Positions 24,330 through 35,411 of a stretch of DNA of 64,000 bases are shown in pieces. How positions within the stretch are numbered: the first letter of the stretch is position 1; each line of letters begins with the position of its first letter. A program made the position numbers and the translations under genes. Origin of the DNA: [Anoxybacillus] calidus (GTDB lineage: Bacteria; Bacillota; Bacilli; Bacillales; Anoxybacillaceae); the NCBI RefSeq assembly GCF_013760845.1, contig NZ_JACDUU010000007.1:124001-188000 (forward strand). The letters run 5' to 3'. The notes under the pieces were generated by a model. It did no database searches. It was not told where the DNA came from and was given only the letters and a program-made list of their open reading frames with translations.

Positions 24330-26459
24330 ATGAAATGGTTTAAATCACAGATTTTTTGGAAAATCTATATGATTAATCTAGCCATTATCTGTACAATTTT
24401 AGGTTTAATGTTTATTGTATCACGTATCGTATTACCAGAAATTTCGAAAGAGCAATATCGGCAAATTACCGATAAAACGGTTTTGCGCATGAAAGACCAG
24501 ATTTCTCTCATTGCGAAAGACCTTCAAAACCTTGAGAGTTATGTTCAATCAAATGAAAATTTTAAGTCGAATGATTCTGATCGACTTTTTAAGGGGCTAG
24601 AGAATATTGTTGCCGTTTCCCCTTATATTGATAGTGGCACGGTTTTGGATACAAATGGATATGTACGAGGGTTTTATCCGAAAGACTTGAAACATTTGAA
24701 AAATTATAACTTAAGCAAGCGTGAATATTTTCAGCAAGCCCTCAAAACAAAAAAAATTTATTTAAGTGATGTAGTTTCCGCGGATACAGGACGATATTTG
24801 CTCGTTGTTTCAGTTCCAGTTTTGAACAATCGTAAAGAAGTCGAACGAGTAGTTAACTTATCGTTACGTATTGAAGATAATGAAATTTTTCAATCGATAT
24901 TTCAAAGTTTTAAAATCGGGGAAAACGGGTACACATTTATTGTCGATAGAAACGGAAAAATTATCTCTCATCCGTCAAAAGAACGAATCGGGGAGGATGT
25001 AAGTAAAAATCCTGTTGTAAGGAAGTTATTAAAAAAGCAATCGGGGTATCAAGAAGTTACGAATCAAGAAGGTATTACTATGCTTGCTTCATTTGAGCAT
25101 ATTCCGATTTTAGATTGGGGAGTTGTTGCACAAATACCTGTTGATGAAATTTATCAACCATATTTAGCGTTTCACAAATCATTGTGGACAATCTCGTTTG
25201 TTACGTTTATTGTTTTATCTATTTTGACTGCTCTATATGCAAGACAAATTATTCATCCAATCCGCAGATTATATCTTGCTGTAGATCAAGTGGCTAAGGG
25301 GGATTATAATCAACGGATCGAGGAAATTGATAATACAGAAATTGGGAAACTATCCAACCGTTTTAATGAAATGATTCATTATATTCGCCAATCAAAAGCG
25401 AATTTACAGCTTAAAGAAGAACAATTGAAAGAACAGAAAGAATTTCTTCGTAAAATTATCGATATGAATCCAAGTTATATATACGCCATCGACAAGGAAG
25501 GCAAATTCACCCTTGTAAACGAATCATTTGCTAAGCTTTTAGGAGCAGAAACGCAGTGTCTTCTTGGTAAAAAGATCGATGATTTTCAATTTAATATAGA
25601 ATCTAATCTAGTTAGTGTTTGGGAAGAAATAGAGAAAATGAATGAACGTCCCGTTTTTGAAGAAGAGTTTAAGGATCAAGAAGGGAATATTAGGTGGGTA
25701 GAAACAGTAAGACTACCTATATTCTCTCCAAACGAGGAAGCCGATCAAATCTTATTTGTTTCTACTGATATCACAGAGCGTAAACAAGCGGAAGAGTTAT
25801 TGCGGAAATCGGAAAAGCTTGCGGTTGTAGGAGAACTGGCTGCAGGGGTCGCCCATGAGATTCGAAATCCGTTGACCTCTATTAAGGGGTTTATTCATCT
25901 ATTAAAAGAAGAATGTAAAACGCATAAACATTATTTTGAAATCATCGAATCTGAATTGGAACGGATTGGCCTCATTGTGAATGAATTTTTAATGCTGGGG
26001 AAACCACAGGTAATGAATTTTCAGCGGAAAGATGTGACCGTTCTTTTGAAAGATGTGATGACGCTGTTTGACGTACAGGCGATTTTACATAATGTTCGAA
26101 TGGTTTCAGAATTTGAACCTAACCTTCCGCTACTTTATTGCGATGAAAATCAATTAAAACAAGTATTCATTAATATTATTAAAAATGCCATTGAGGCGAT
26201 GCCAAACGGTGGAGAAATGAAGATTCAAGCTAAGATGCAAGAAAATAGTCTCGTCATTCGCTTTATTGATCAAGGTTGCGGGATACCTAAAGACAGAATA
26301 GCAAAGTTAGGAGAGCCTTTTTATAGTACGAAAGAAAAGGGAACGGGTTTAGGATTAATGGTAAGTTATAAAATTATCGAAGCTCATAACGGAAATATTA
26401 AAATCGAAAGTGAAGTAGGTCAAGGAACTACTGTGGATATTATTTTTCCAATCTCTTAA
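24330..26459 (+). CDS. Sensor histidine kinase (dCache-HAMP-PAS-HisKA-HATPase)
   Basis: A 709-residue membrane kinase. A first membrane helix spans about residues 10-33, an extracytoplasmic double-Cache-like domain runs to about 285, and a second helix to about 307. A HAMP domain follows, then a short coiled coil, a PAS domain (about 370-490, MNPSYIYAIDKEGKFTLVNE), the phospho-acceptor box VAHEIRNPLTSIKGFIHLLK and a GHKL ATPase with NIIKNAIEAM and GTGLGLMVSYKIIE boxes. The HisKA type resembles sporulation kinases that feed the Spo0F phosphorelay. No response regulator gene is adjacent, which fits an orphan, phosphorelay-type kinase. Start ATG 24330 has AAGGAG at good spacing. The ligand is unknown. 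Confidence 0.9.
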   Translation: MKWFKSQIFWKIYMINLAIICTILGLMFIVSRIVLPEISKEQYRQITDKTVLRMKDQISLIAKDLQNLESYVQSNENFKSNDSDRLFKGLENIVAVSPYIDSGTVLDTNGYVRGFYPKDLKHLKNYNLSKREYFQQALKTKKIYLSDVVSADTGRYLLVVSVPVLNNRKEVERVVNLSLRIEDNEIFQSIFQSFKIGENGYTFIVDRNGKIISHPSKERIGEDVSKNPVVRKLLKKQSGYQEVTNQEGITMLASFEHIPILDWGVVAQIPVDEIYQPYLAFHKSLWTISFVTFIVLSILTALYARQIIHPIRRLYLAVDQVAKGDYNQRIEEIDNTEIGKLSNRFNEMIHYIRQSKANLQLKEEQLKEQKEFLRKIIDMNPSYIYAIDKEGKFTLVNESFAKLLGAETQCLLGKKIDDFQFNIESNLVSVWEEIEKMNERPVFEEEFKDQEGNIRWVETVRLPIFSPNEEADQILFVSTDITERKQAEELLRKSEKLAVVGELAAGVAHEIRNPLTSIKGFIHLLKEECKTHKHYFEIIESELERIGLIVNEFLMLGKPQVMNFQRKDVTVLLKDVMTLFDVQAILHNVRMVSEFEPNLPLLYCDENQLKQVFINIIKNAIEAMPNGGEMKIQAKMQENSLVIRFIDQGCGIPKDRIAKLGEPFYSTKEKGTGLGLMVSYKIIEAHNGNIKIESEVGQGTTVDIIFPIS

Positions 26460-26477
26460 TCCGTATTTTATCATGAC

Positions 26478-26536
26478 AGCCGATTCATTTCCCCATTCTA
26501 AGTAAAATGAAAGTGGGGGATAAATCGGCTTTTTCT
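26478..26536 (+). terminator. Terminator of the histidine kinase gene
   Basis: AGCCGATT (26478-26485) with AATCGGCT (26523-26530), and inner ATTTCCCC / GGGGGAT, followed by TTTTTC. Confidence 0.82.
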
Positions 26537-26810
26537 TATAAAAGAATAGAAACACATATTCTGTGATAGAACCAAGAAGGTGAAAATCCGTAAAACAACA
26601 AGGAGGAAACGTTGCTCTTATATTCTATTTATTCAATTATTATGGTTATAAAATAAAAGTGACAGACTTTTAAACGAAAATTCATAAGAAATCACCTTTA
26701 AGGTAACTAAAATATTTAAAGGTTCTTATATCATAAAAATTTCAATCCAATATATAGATATGATGGTATAATATGTGTAAATCTGAAATTTATTGAAGGT
26801 GGGTGAAAGT
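26537..26810 (+). promoter_or_regulatory. Leader and promoter of the chemoreceptor gene
   Basis: TGGTATAAT at 26764-26772 is an extended -10 element; no good -35 was found and no SigD-type sequence is evident. At about 26600 an AAGGAGGAAACG followed by TTG opens only 12-15 codons; it may be chance. Confidence 0.5.
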
Positions 26811-28064
26811 GTGTCACTAAGGAGTTATATGATCCGCACTTTGTTTGTTGTTGTGCCGGGCACTTTTTTAATTAGTCTTGGTGTGTGCTTTACGAATGGT
26901 TTAACGGGTTCGGCGTTTTGGTTGACGATTGGCGGTCTTATTTTATGTGGCATGTTAGTTGGAATTGTGTCTGCAGCTTTAAATTACCGTCGGTTTATTG
27001 CTCCTATTTCGGTGATCAATTCCCACTTAGAAGCGATTACAGACGGGGATTTATTGACGCGTATTCCTGCTGATGAAGTGAGAGAGCTAAAGCCGATTGC
27101 GGTTTGTATAAACGAAATGGTGGAAACATGGGGAACGTTAATCGCAAACGTAAAACGCCATTCTCGTGAAATCGTCTCGTTTTCCGAACAGTTGACGCAC
27201 ATTGCCGAGCAAACGACGAAAGCTACCGAACAGATTGCTTCGACGATGGAAGATATAGCTGCCGGATCGGAGCAGCAAGTTAAGTCCGTTCAAGAAACTT
27301 CCGCTTCCATGAATGAGATTTCTAACGGACTTTCTCAAGTTGCGGAAAATACTCAGCAAGTTTCCGCTAGCGCCGGGGAAACGTTTGTGAAAGCAAAAGC
27401 GGGAACACAAGCAATTGAAAAGATGGAAGAGCAAATGCGCTTCATCCATCAACATGTAGAATCGCTGGGACAAGTTGTCAGAGGATTAGGAGAGCGTTCC
27501 AATGAGATTGGACACATTACGCAAGTCATTACAGGAATCGCTTCGCAAACAAATTTACTTGCTTTAAATGCTGCCATCGAAGCGGCGAGAGCGGGGGAGC
27601 AAGGACGAGGATTTGCCGTTGTCGCGGATGAAGTACGTAAGCTTGCTGAACAGTCTGCGGAATCTGCTCAGCAAATCTCACAATTGATTGCGCAAATTCA
27701 AGAAGAGACAGAGGAAGCGATCGAATCGATGCAAACCGTAGCGAATGAAGTGGCTCAAGGTCTTGATGCAGTAAATTCGGCGGGAGAGTCCTTTGAGCAA
27801 ATTCGCCAGTCCGTCAATGAAGTAACCGAGCAAATTGAGCAAGTTTCTGCTGCTGTTCAGCAAATGACCGCAGGCGCTCAGCGAATTGCCCAATCCCTTG
27901 ACAATATAGCATCCGTTGTCGAGGAATCTTCAACTGGATCATTGAACATCTCTGCGTCTACGGAAGAACAAATGGCATCAATGGAAGAAATTGAGTCATC
28001 AGCGTCTTCTTTAAGCAAAATGGCGGAAGAGATGCAATCTTTGTTAAATAAGTTTAAAGTGTAA
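26811..28064 (+). CDS. Methyl-accepting chemotaxis protein without periplasmic domain
   Basis: A 417-residue chemoreceptor. Two hydrophobic segments lie close together at about residues 8-60 ([34 protein letters not shown]) with only a few residues outside the membrane, followed by a HAMP domain and a long coiled-coil signalling domain. The highly conserved tip reads [20 protein letters not shown], then [12 protein letters not shown]. The lack of a ligand domain suggests it senses through the membrane, through HAMP or through a partner. Start GTG 26811 follows AAGGTGGG; a TTG six codons upstream overlaps that site. No other chemotaxis genes are adjacent. Confidence 0.9.
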   Translation: MSLRSYMIRTLFVVVPGTFLISLGVCFTNGLTGSAFWLTIGGLILCGMLVGIVSAALNYRRFIAPISVINSHLEAITDGDLLTRIPADEVRELKPIAVCINEMVETWGTLIANVKRHSREIVSFSEQLTHIAEQTTKATEQIASTMEDIAAGSEQQVKSVQETSASMNEISNGLSQVAENTQQVSASAGETFVKAKAGTQAIEKMEEQMRFIHQHVESLGQVVRGLGERSNEIGHITQVITGIASQTNLLALNAAIEAARAGEQGRGFAVVADEVRKLAEQSAESAQQISQLIAQIQEETEEAIESMQTVANEVAQGLDAVNSAGESFEQIRQSVNEVTEQIEQVSAAVQQMTAGAQRIAQSLDNIASVVEESSTGSLNISASTEEQMASMEEIESSASSLSKMAEEMQSLLNKFKV

Positions 28065-28214
28065 GACAGTCGGACTTTTCTTTTATGATCGAACAATTTC
28101 CGTGATAAGGCTAGTGATAAATAAAAATAACAGGCTGACCTATAAGTGTCTGATCTCACACGCCTGTCATATATATCGTTCATTGATCCAATGAGGTGTT
28201 CTATATAAGGTGTT

Positions 28215-28252
28215 GTGGGGGCTGACACGTTGATGATGGGTCAGCCCTTTTT
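28215..28252 (+). terminator. GGCTGAC-type hairpin terminator
   Basis: GGGCTGAC pairs with GTCAGCCC across a short spacer, followed by TTTTTTC. It belongs to the dispersed hairpin family seen also near 53.8, 54.3 and 59.3 kb, and ends the chemoreceptor unit. Confidence 0.75.
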
Positions 28253-28299
28253 TCATATTCATCTTTTTGAAGCTATGAACTCTTTTTTGGAGGAGATTT

Positions 28300-28520
28300 C
28301 CGAATACATAGGAAGGTCATTTACAATCAACCTCTGTTTGCTTCATCTAAAACCATCATCGTGTTCCCTTCTTTAAAGAAAAAATGTATCATATCATGAA
28401 GCAATTGTAAGAGAGCTTCGCTGTACATCACTTCTAAGGCTGAGTGGTCATCTTTCCTTTTTCTTTTTGCTTCAGTTCAGATGTTTATCTCTTGATATTG
28501 GTAAGTAATAGTAATCAAGT
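28300..28520 (-). pseudogene. Short unidentified coding remnant
   Basis: The minus strand reads KDDHSALEVMYSEALLQLLH, then DMIHFFFKEGNTMMVLDEAN, and stops at about 28330. Codon choice looks natural, but the start is blocked by a stop about 10 codons upstream and no ribosome binding site is seen. It is probably the tail of a lost gene; family unknown. Confidence 0.3.
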
Positions 28521-28584
28521 TAGAAAGCGAAGAATATTTCATATATTAAGTCGGTGACTTTTGTATGGATCATCTTCTTTTTCT

Positions 28585-28707
28585 ATGTTAGAGGAAATGG
28601 AGGATGTTCAATGGAAGGTAGTTGAGCAGGTGGAAGGAATCTGGAGGATTTGGGAGGATTCAAGACGATACGGGAGGATTTATACAGATATCGGAGGTAT
28701 GAGGTAG
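28585..28707 (+). other. Short open frame over a GGAGGATT repeat; probably not a gene
   Basis: A 40-codon plus-strand frame (MLEEMEDVQWKVVEQVEG...) covers a stretch where GGAGGATT recurs about every 10 or 20 bp (28640-28696). It has no Shine-Dalgarno sequence. Because the repeat period is not a multiple of three the peptide is not repetitive. I record it as repeat-like sequence in a decayed region. Confidence 0.3.
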
Positions 28708-28857
28708 TAGACCCTATATTATCCGAGAATACGCTTGAATACAGATATATACCAAATTTGTGAATAAAAACCATTGTAAACTATAATTTTTATTGTAGAG
28801 TTTCATTCATCATAAAATTTTTTGTTTTTGCAGTTGTAAAAGGAGGGAATGTAACCA

Positions 28858-29669
28858 TTGAAGCATTTTTTAAGAATTTATGAAGCCTATTTATAACAGC
28901 AGCAAAATGAAAAGAGAACTATTCGAATGTATCTCCTGAGGCAGAGCACTTTCTTGTGTATGAAAAAATTGTTTCGGCAATTGGAACAATCTGATTTGTT
29001 TCAATATCGTGCTGAACTGCTGCGAAAGAAAATGAAAGTGTCTACTATTAACTAATTAATATCCACATTCAACTCCTTTTTTCGATGGGTCCGCCAAAAT
29101 GGATATATCCGCGAAAACTTTGCCTCACAGCTTCGTTTTTACCAAGAAAAATCATTTTCAACAAACTAGCTGTCAAAAGAACAGTTGCTATTAGGAGTCG
29201 TTGCAAAGGAAAGAAATCCGATTAAAAAAGCGTGTAATAAGGAATTGTTAGTTGTCATGCTTTATGCCGGGTTGCGCATTGAAGAATTGTTAAAACTTTA
29301 TATTTACTCAATACAGAATACCTGTTTATTAGTTGTTGATCATGGAAACATATCCTAGTAATTCCTTTATGCTCAAAAGCAAAAGAGAAAATTTATGCAT
29401 GGATAAACGTTCATCATCGAATGAAAAAGCAAATGTATATTTAGGAAAGTACGTATTTATTTGTCGCAGAACGTTCTGGTCAAATGCAGCCGAGAGTGAT
29501 TCAATATGTCGTCAAAGCCTATAGTAAAAGGCTTGGTTCTAGGTAACTTATCAAATGCTGAGAACTACGTTTTGCCTACGTCTAGCAGAGAGTATCAAAA
29601 TATCGGAAAAAATACAGATGTTTTCTGGGTAACAACCACTCTCGGCAAGCTATAAATATTTCGATTTTA
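28858..29669 (+). pseudogene. Tyrosine recombinase / XerC-D-like integrase, decayed
   Basis: A TTG at 28858 follows AAAGGAGGGAATGTAACCA. From there one frame reads HFLRIYEAYL, KLFRQLEQSDLFQYRAELLR, ISTFNSFFRWVRQNGYIREN and MLYAGLRIEELLKLYI, interrupted by several in-frame stops. After a frame change the C-terminal half is recognisable as YLFVAERSGQMQPRVIQYVV and LRTTFCLRLAE...ISEKIQMFSG, the counterparts of the LRHTFAT and IQxLLGH boxes, with the catalytic histidines replaced. Stops and frameshifts leave no functional enzyme. No att repeats or linked mobile-element genes were found nearby. Confidence 0.82.
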
Positions 29670-29681
29670 GGAGGTAAATCA

Positions 29682-30584
29682 TTGAAGAAATTAATTGGAT
29701 TACTGTTATCTGTATTTTTGGTCTTTTCGTTAGCAGCATGTAATGCAGGAGAAGAAACGAAAAAAGGAAAAATTGTCGTTGCTGGAAAGAAATTTACGGA
29801 ACAAGTGATTTTAACTCATCTATTAGCAGAATATTTAAAGGCGAATACTGATTTAGAGGTTGAAGTAGAAGATAGTTTGGGTGGTGTTTTTGTTTTACAT
29901 GAAGCAATAAAAAAGGGAGATATTGATTTATACGTTGAGTATACGGGAACAGGATACTTAAACGTATTAAAAAATGAATACAAGCCAGGTCAAACACCGG
30001 AAGAAGTATATGAAGCGACAAAAAAAGGATATAAAGAAAAATTTAATATTGCTTGGTTAGAGCCTTTAGGTTTTAACAATACGTACGCCCTGGCATTGCG
30101 CCAAGAACTTGCAAACAAATTAGGAGTAAAAACATACACGGATTTGGCAGCGAAAGCACCCCGATTAACCTTTGGATCTGATGCGGAATTTTTCGAGAGA
30201 AGTGATGGATTTGATGCGTTAGAAAAAGCGTACAACTTTGAATTTAAGAAGACGACAAACATTGATCCTGATTTGCAGTATGAAGCAGCAAAAAACGGTG
30301 ATATTGATGTTATTACGGCATTTTCTACTGACGCAAGAATTAAACAATTTGATTTAACGTTGTTAGAGGATGATAAAAATTTCTTTCCGCCTTATTATGC
30401 AGTTCCGATTATTCGTCAAGAAGTGTTGGATGTTAATCCGGGATTAGAAGAAACTCTTAACAAATTGGCAGGCATTTTATCTGACGAAAAAATGCTGGAA
30501 CTAAATGCACAAGTGAACTTAAAAGGAAAAGAACCAAAGCAAGTAGCGATTGATTTCTTGAAATCAGAAGGATTAATCGATTAG
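29682..30584 (+). CDS. Osmoprotectant (glycine betaine/choline-type) ABC substrate-binding lipoprotein
   Basis: A 300-residue OpuC/ProX-family binding protein. The signal peptide ends in a lipobox LAAC (Cys about residue 20), so it would be anchored to the outer face of the membrane. The mature part starts IVVAGKKFTEQVILTHLLAE and contains DIDLYVEYTGTGYLNVL, hallmarks of the family that binds quaternary ammonium osmolytes. The start is TTG 29682 with TTAGGAGGTAAATC before it. It leads an operon with an ATPase and one permease. Which osmolyte it prefers is not visible. Confidence 0.88.
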   Translation: MKKLIGLLLSVFLVFSLAACNAGEETKKGKIVVAGKKFTEQVILTHLLAEYLKANTDLEVEVEDSLGGVFVLHEAIKKGDIDLYVEYTGTGYLNVLKNEYKPGQTPEEVYEATKKGYKEKFNIAWLEPLGFNNTYALALRQELANKLGVKTYTDLAAKAPRLTFGSDAEFFERSDGFDALEKAYNFEFKKTTNIDPDLQYEAAKNGDIDVITAFSTDARIKQFDLTLLEDDKNFFPPYYAVPIIRQEVLDVNPGLEETLNKLAGILSDEKMLELNAQVNLKGKEPKQVAIDFLKSEGLID

Positions 30585-30661
30585 TAGAAATATGTTCAGT
30601 TGTGTGTTTATGCCAAAAACATAGATGGTTTTCTAATGAAATGAAGGATAAGGAGAGCGAC

Positions 30662-31786
30662 ATGATTAAGTTTGAAAATGTACGAAAGCAATATGAAGAC
30701 GGCTTTGTTGCTTTAAAAAATATGAATCTCGATATTCAAAAGGGTGAACTGCTTACATTAATCGGTCCAAGCGGTTGCGGCAAAACAACAACGATGCGCA
30801 TGATTAACCGCTTAATTGAGCCGACAGAGGGAAAAATTTATATTGACGGTCAAGATATCTCTAAAATAGACCCTGTAGAACTGCGGAGAAATATCGGTTA
30901 TGTCATTCAGCAAATCGGTTTGTTTCCTCATATGACAATCGAAGAAAATATTGCTCTTGTTCCGAAATTGAAAAAGTGGGAACCAAAACGATATTTACAA
31001 CGTGTGGATGAACTATTGGATCTTGTAGGCCTCGATCCATCGACGTTTAAACATCGCTATCCGTCTGAACTTAGTGGAGGACAGCAGCAGCGTGTCGGTG
31101 TTGTGCGGGCGTTGGCGGCAGAGCCAGACATTATTTTAATGGATGAGCCGTTCAGCGCGCTTGATCCGATTAGTAGAGAGCAACTGCAAGACGATATCAT
31201 TAGACTGCAAGAAGACATTCAAAAGACGATTGTTTTTGTTACGCATGATATGGACGAAGCGATTAAGATTGCCAATCGTATTGCGATTATGAAAGACGGT
31301 GAAATGATTCAACTGGATACGCCAGATAAAATTTTGCGCCATCCAGCTAATGATTTTGTGCGTGGATTTATTGGAGAAGAGCGAATGAAACGTGGGGAGA
31401 CTTCTATTCCAATTGCCGAGGATTTGATGTTTTCATCTGTTGTGACTTCTTCACCGAAACGAGGATTGGCAGAGGCGTTCCGTTTTATGAAAGAAAAGAA
31501 GGTTGATAGTTTGATGGTCATAGATAAAAATAAAGCATTACTTGGGGTTGTGACGTTAAAGAAAGTTGATGAACATTACAAAAACGAACAGTTAACATTA
31601 GCAGACATTATGGATACAAATGTTAAGACATTGAAAAAAGACGCAGCTGTTAACGATGTTGCGGAAATTTTTCATGAAACAAATGTCAGTGCTATTCCTG
31701 TACTAGAAGGTGACAAGTTAGTGGGAGTGATAACAAGATCGAGTATGATGCGCGGATTAGCAGAATGGGAATATAACAAACAGTGA
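30662..31786 (+). CDS. Osmoprotectant ABC transporter ATPase with CBS domains
   Basis: A 374-residue ProV/OpuCA-like ATPase. Walker A GPSGCGKTTTMRMINRLIEP, signature LSGGQQQRVGVVRALA and Walker B PDIILMDEPFSALDP are all present. The C-terminal part (about 255-370) has two CBS motifs (VVTLKKVDEHY and LVGVITRSSMMRG), the usual ionic-strength sensing module of this family. The start was set at ATG 30662 behind AAGGAGAGCGAC, 20 codons inside the longest frame. It is followed by the permease with no gap. Confidence 0.9.
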   Translation: MIKFENVRKQYEDGFVALKNMNLDIQKGELLTLIGPSGCGKTTTMRMINRLIEPTEGKIYIDGQDISKIDPVELRRNIGYVIQQIGLFPHMTIEENIALVPKLKKWEPKRYLQRVDELLDLVGLDPSTFKHRYPSELSGGQQQRVGVVRALAAEPDIILMDEPFSALDPISREQLQDDIIRLQEDIQKTIVFVTHDMDEAIKIANRIAIMKDGEMIQLDTPDKILRHPANDFVRGFIGEERMKRGETSIPIAEDLMFSSVVTSSPKRGLAEAFRFMKEKKVDSLMVIDKNKALLGVVTLKKVDEHYKNEQLTLADIMDTNVKTLKKDAAVNDVAEIFHETNVSAIPVLEGDKLVGVITRSSMMRGLAEWEYNKQ

Positions 31787-31800
31787 GGGAAGGATTGAAA

Positions 31801-32436
31801 ATGGGGTTAATCAATGCTTTTATTGAACGGAAAGACGATGTTTGGATTGCCTTTCAGGAACATGTATTGTTATCAGGAATTGCGATGCTTCTAGCGATCC
31901 TCATTGCCGTTCCATTAGGTATTTGGCTGACAAGAAATAAAAAACTGGCTGAACTGATTATTGGTGTTGCCGCAATTATTCAAACGATTCCTAGTTTGGC
32001 ATTGTTAGGATTTATGCTACCGATTTTTGGAATAGGGAAAGTTCCGGCTATCATTGCGTTAACATTGTACGCCTTACTTCCGATTTTGCGAAATACGTAT
32101 ACAGGAATTTTAGGGGTTGACCCTGCTCTTGTTGATGCGGGAAGAGGAATGGGAATGACGTCTCGCCAAATTTTATTTATGGTTGAATTGCCCTTAACGT
32201 TACCGATTATAATGGCGGGAGTTCGTACAGCGACCGTGTTGACGATTGGTGTTGCCGCGCTAGCGACATTTATCGGAGCCGGTGGATTAGGTGATTTGAT
32301 TGACAGAGGATTGCGTGTAGCGGATAAAAATTTAATCTTAATCGGTGCGATTCCAGCGGCAATTTTAGCGATTTTATTCGACCTATTCCTCCGCAAACTA
32401 GAAGAAAAAGTAACACCGAGAGGATTGAAGTCGTAA
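31801..32436 (+). CDS. Osmoprotectant ABC transporter permease
   Basis: A 211-residue permease with five or six membrane segments, the first near residues 20-45. The EAA-like loop ALVDAGRGMGMTSRQILFMVELPLTLP contacts the ATPase. Typical OpuC systems have two permease genes; here only one is present, so it should act as a homodimer. The start ATG 31801 is preferred because GGGAAGG lies upstream; a GTG at 31783 overlapping the ATPase stop has no ribosome binding site. Confidence 0.87.
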   Translation: MGLINAFIERKDDVWIAFQEHVLLSGIAMLLAILIAVPLGIWLTRNKKLAELIIGVAAIIQTIPSLALLGFMLPIFGIGKVPAIIALTLYALLPILRNTYTGILGVDPALVDAGRGMGMTSRQILFMVELPLTLPIIMAGVRTATVLTIGVAALATFIGAGGLGDLIDRGLRVADKNLILIGAIPAAILAILFDLFLRKLEEKVTPRGLKS

Positions 32437-32575
32437 ATTTTACTACGTACATGAGGAATATATTTTATAGAAAATGTTAAATATTTTATTCATCATAAGG
32501 TGGGCCTGATCACCATTGTGCTAATGCGACAATGTGTTTGAATATTGAAATAAAAGAGATTATTTTAAAAATTCG

Positions 32576-32604
32576 TTTACAAATACAATAGGATATGATA
32601 ATAT
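32576..32604 (+). promoter_or_regulatory. Probable promoter of the thiC transcript
   Basis: TTTACA (32576-32581), a 17-bp spacer and TAATAT (32599-32604) lie about 30 bp before the riboswitch. Confidence 0.5.
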
Positions 32605-32634
32605 TTAGAAAAATAAAATAATATTTATACATGA

Positions 32635-32736
32635 ATCTACTAGGGGAGTCCAATAGCTTGGACTGAGAGAAGAACGCGCTTAAGTTCTTTGACCCTTTGA
32701 ACCTGATCTGGGTTATACCAGCGTAGGGAAGTAGAT
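32635..32736 (+). promoter_or_regulatory. TPP riboswitch (THI element)
   Basis: P1 is formed by ATCTACT (32635-32641) and AGTAGAT (32730-32736). Inside are GGGGAGTCC, CTGAGAG, the P3 hairpin AAGAAC / GTTCTT and the invariant TGAACCTGATCTGGGTTATA followed by CCAGCGTAGGGAA. It precedes thiC with a terminator in between, so thiamine pyrophosphate would cause premature termination. Confidence 0.96.
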
Positions 32737-32748
32737 AGTGGGAGTACT

Positions 32749-32780
32749 GTTATTGTATATACTTGTTATTGTATATACTT
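32749..32780 (+). repeat. Exact 16-bp tandem duplication in the thiC leader
   Basis: GTTATTGTATATACTT occurs twice back to back (32749-32764, 32765-32780) between aptamer and terminator. Confidence 0.9.
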
Positions 32781-32798
32781 ACACTATTTGCACATTCC

Positions 32799-32832
32799 AT
32801 CGGGTTCTCTTTTTCGAGAACCCGATTTTTAT
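32799..32832 (+). terminator. Riboswitch-controlled terminator before thiC
   Basis: Perfect 11-bp stem ATCGGGTTCTC / GAGAACCCGAT with a 6-nt loop, followed by TTTTATTTCC. Confidence 0.9.
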
Positions 32833-32877
32833 TTCCTTTTTGTTCTCCCATCTTATCGTCCACACGTTTTGGTGTAA

Positions 32878-34846
<1,969 letters not shown>

Positions 34847-34875
34847 CTATACCTTCCCTTTATTTTTGGATATAG

Positions 34876-34915
34876 AAAAGGGTGAGATGCTTTGTGGCTT
34901 CTCACCTTTTTTGTG
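34876..34915. terminator. Bidirectional terminator between thiC unit and puc operon
   Basis: AAAAGGGTGAG (34876-34886) pairs with CTCACCTTTTT (34901-34911), one G-T pair. It serves both converging units. Confidence 0.8.
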
Positions 34916-35407
34916 TCAAAAATGGTTGTCATTAAGACTAGCTGAGTTGTTTGCCAAAACAGTTTTTACTGCTTCTTCAATTTCTTTGTAGCTCGTACAA
35001 CGACAAATATTGGATTGTAGCCATTCTTGAATGATTTCGTCGCTTGCAAGAGGATGTTTTTTTGTTAACGCGTGGGCGTTCATAATAAACCCCGGGGTGC
35101 AATAGCCGCATTGAAACGCGAAATGTTCGACAAATGCTTGTTGAATCGGTGTATGTTTCAGCCCTTCAATGGTCGTTATTTTTTTTTCAACGGTTTCAAT
35201 CGCTAGTATCATGCACGATTTGATGGGCACGTCATTCACTAACACGGTGCAGGCTCCGCAATCTCCATTCAAGCAACCGGGTTTGGCTCCTGTTAACCCG
35301 AGTATGGTGCGAAGAACGAATAACAATGTATCTGCTGGCCGAGCAATGACGGAGTGTTGTTCTCCATTCACCGTTAAAAGCATTTCGCATTTTGTTGTTT
35401 GTTCCAT
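34916..35407 (-). CDS. pucE: Xanthine dehydrogenase-type [2Fe-2S] subunit
   Basis: A 163-residue electron-transfer subunit. The N-terminal plant-type ferredoxin cluster is GCLNGDCGACTVLV with a further Cys in IKSCMIL; the C-terminal all-helical domain has FQCGYCTPGFIMNA and SNICRCTSY for the second cluster. Electrons pass from the molybdenum site to the FAD subunit. The start was set at ATG 35407 behind GGAAGGAGAG. It is last in a five-gene operon, 4 bp after the FAD subunit gene. The symbol follows B. subtilis; oxidation of hypoxanthine/xanthine is inferred from the gene set. Confidence 0.9.
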   Translation of the reverse strand: MEQTTKCEMLLTVNGEQHSVIARPADTLLFVLRTILGLTGAKPGCLNGDCGACTVLVNDVPIKSCMILAIETVEKKITTIEGLKHTPIQQAFVEHFAFQCGYCTPGFIMNAHALTKKHPLASDEIIQEWLQSNICRCTSYKEIEEAVKTVLANNSASLNDNHF

Positions 35408-35411
35408 GTAT

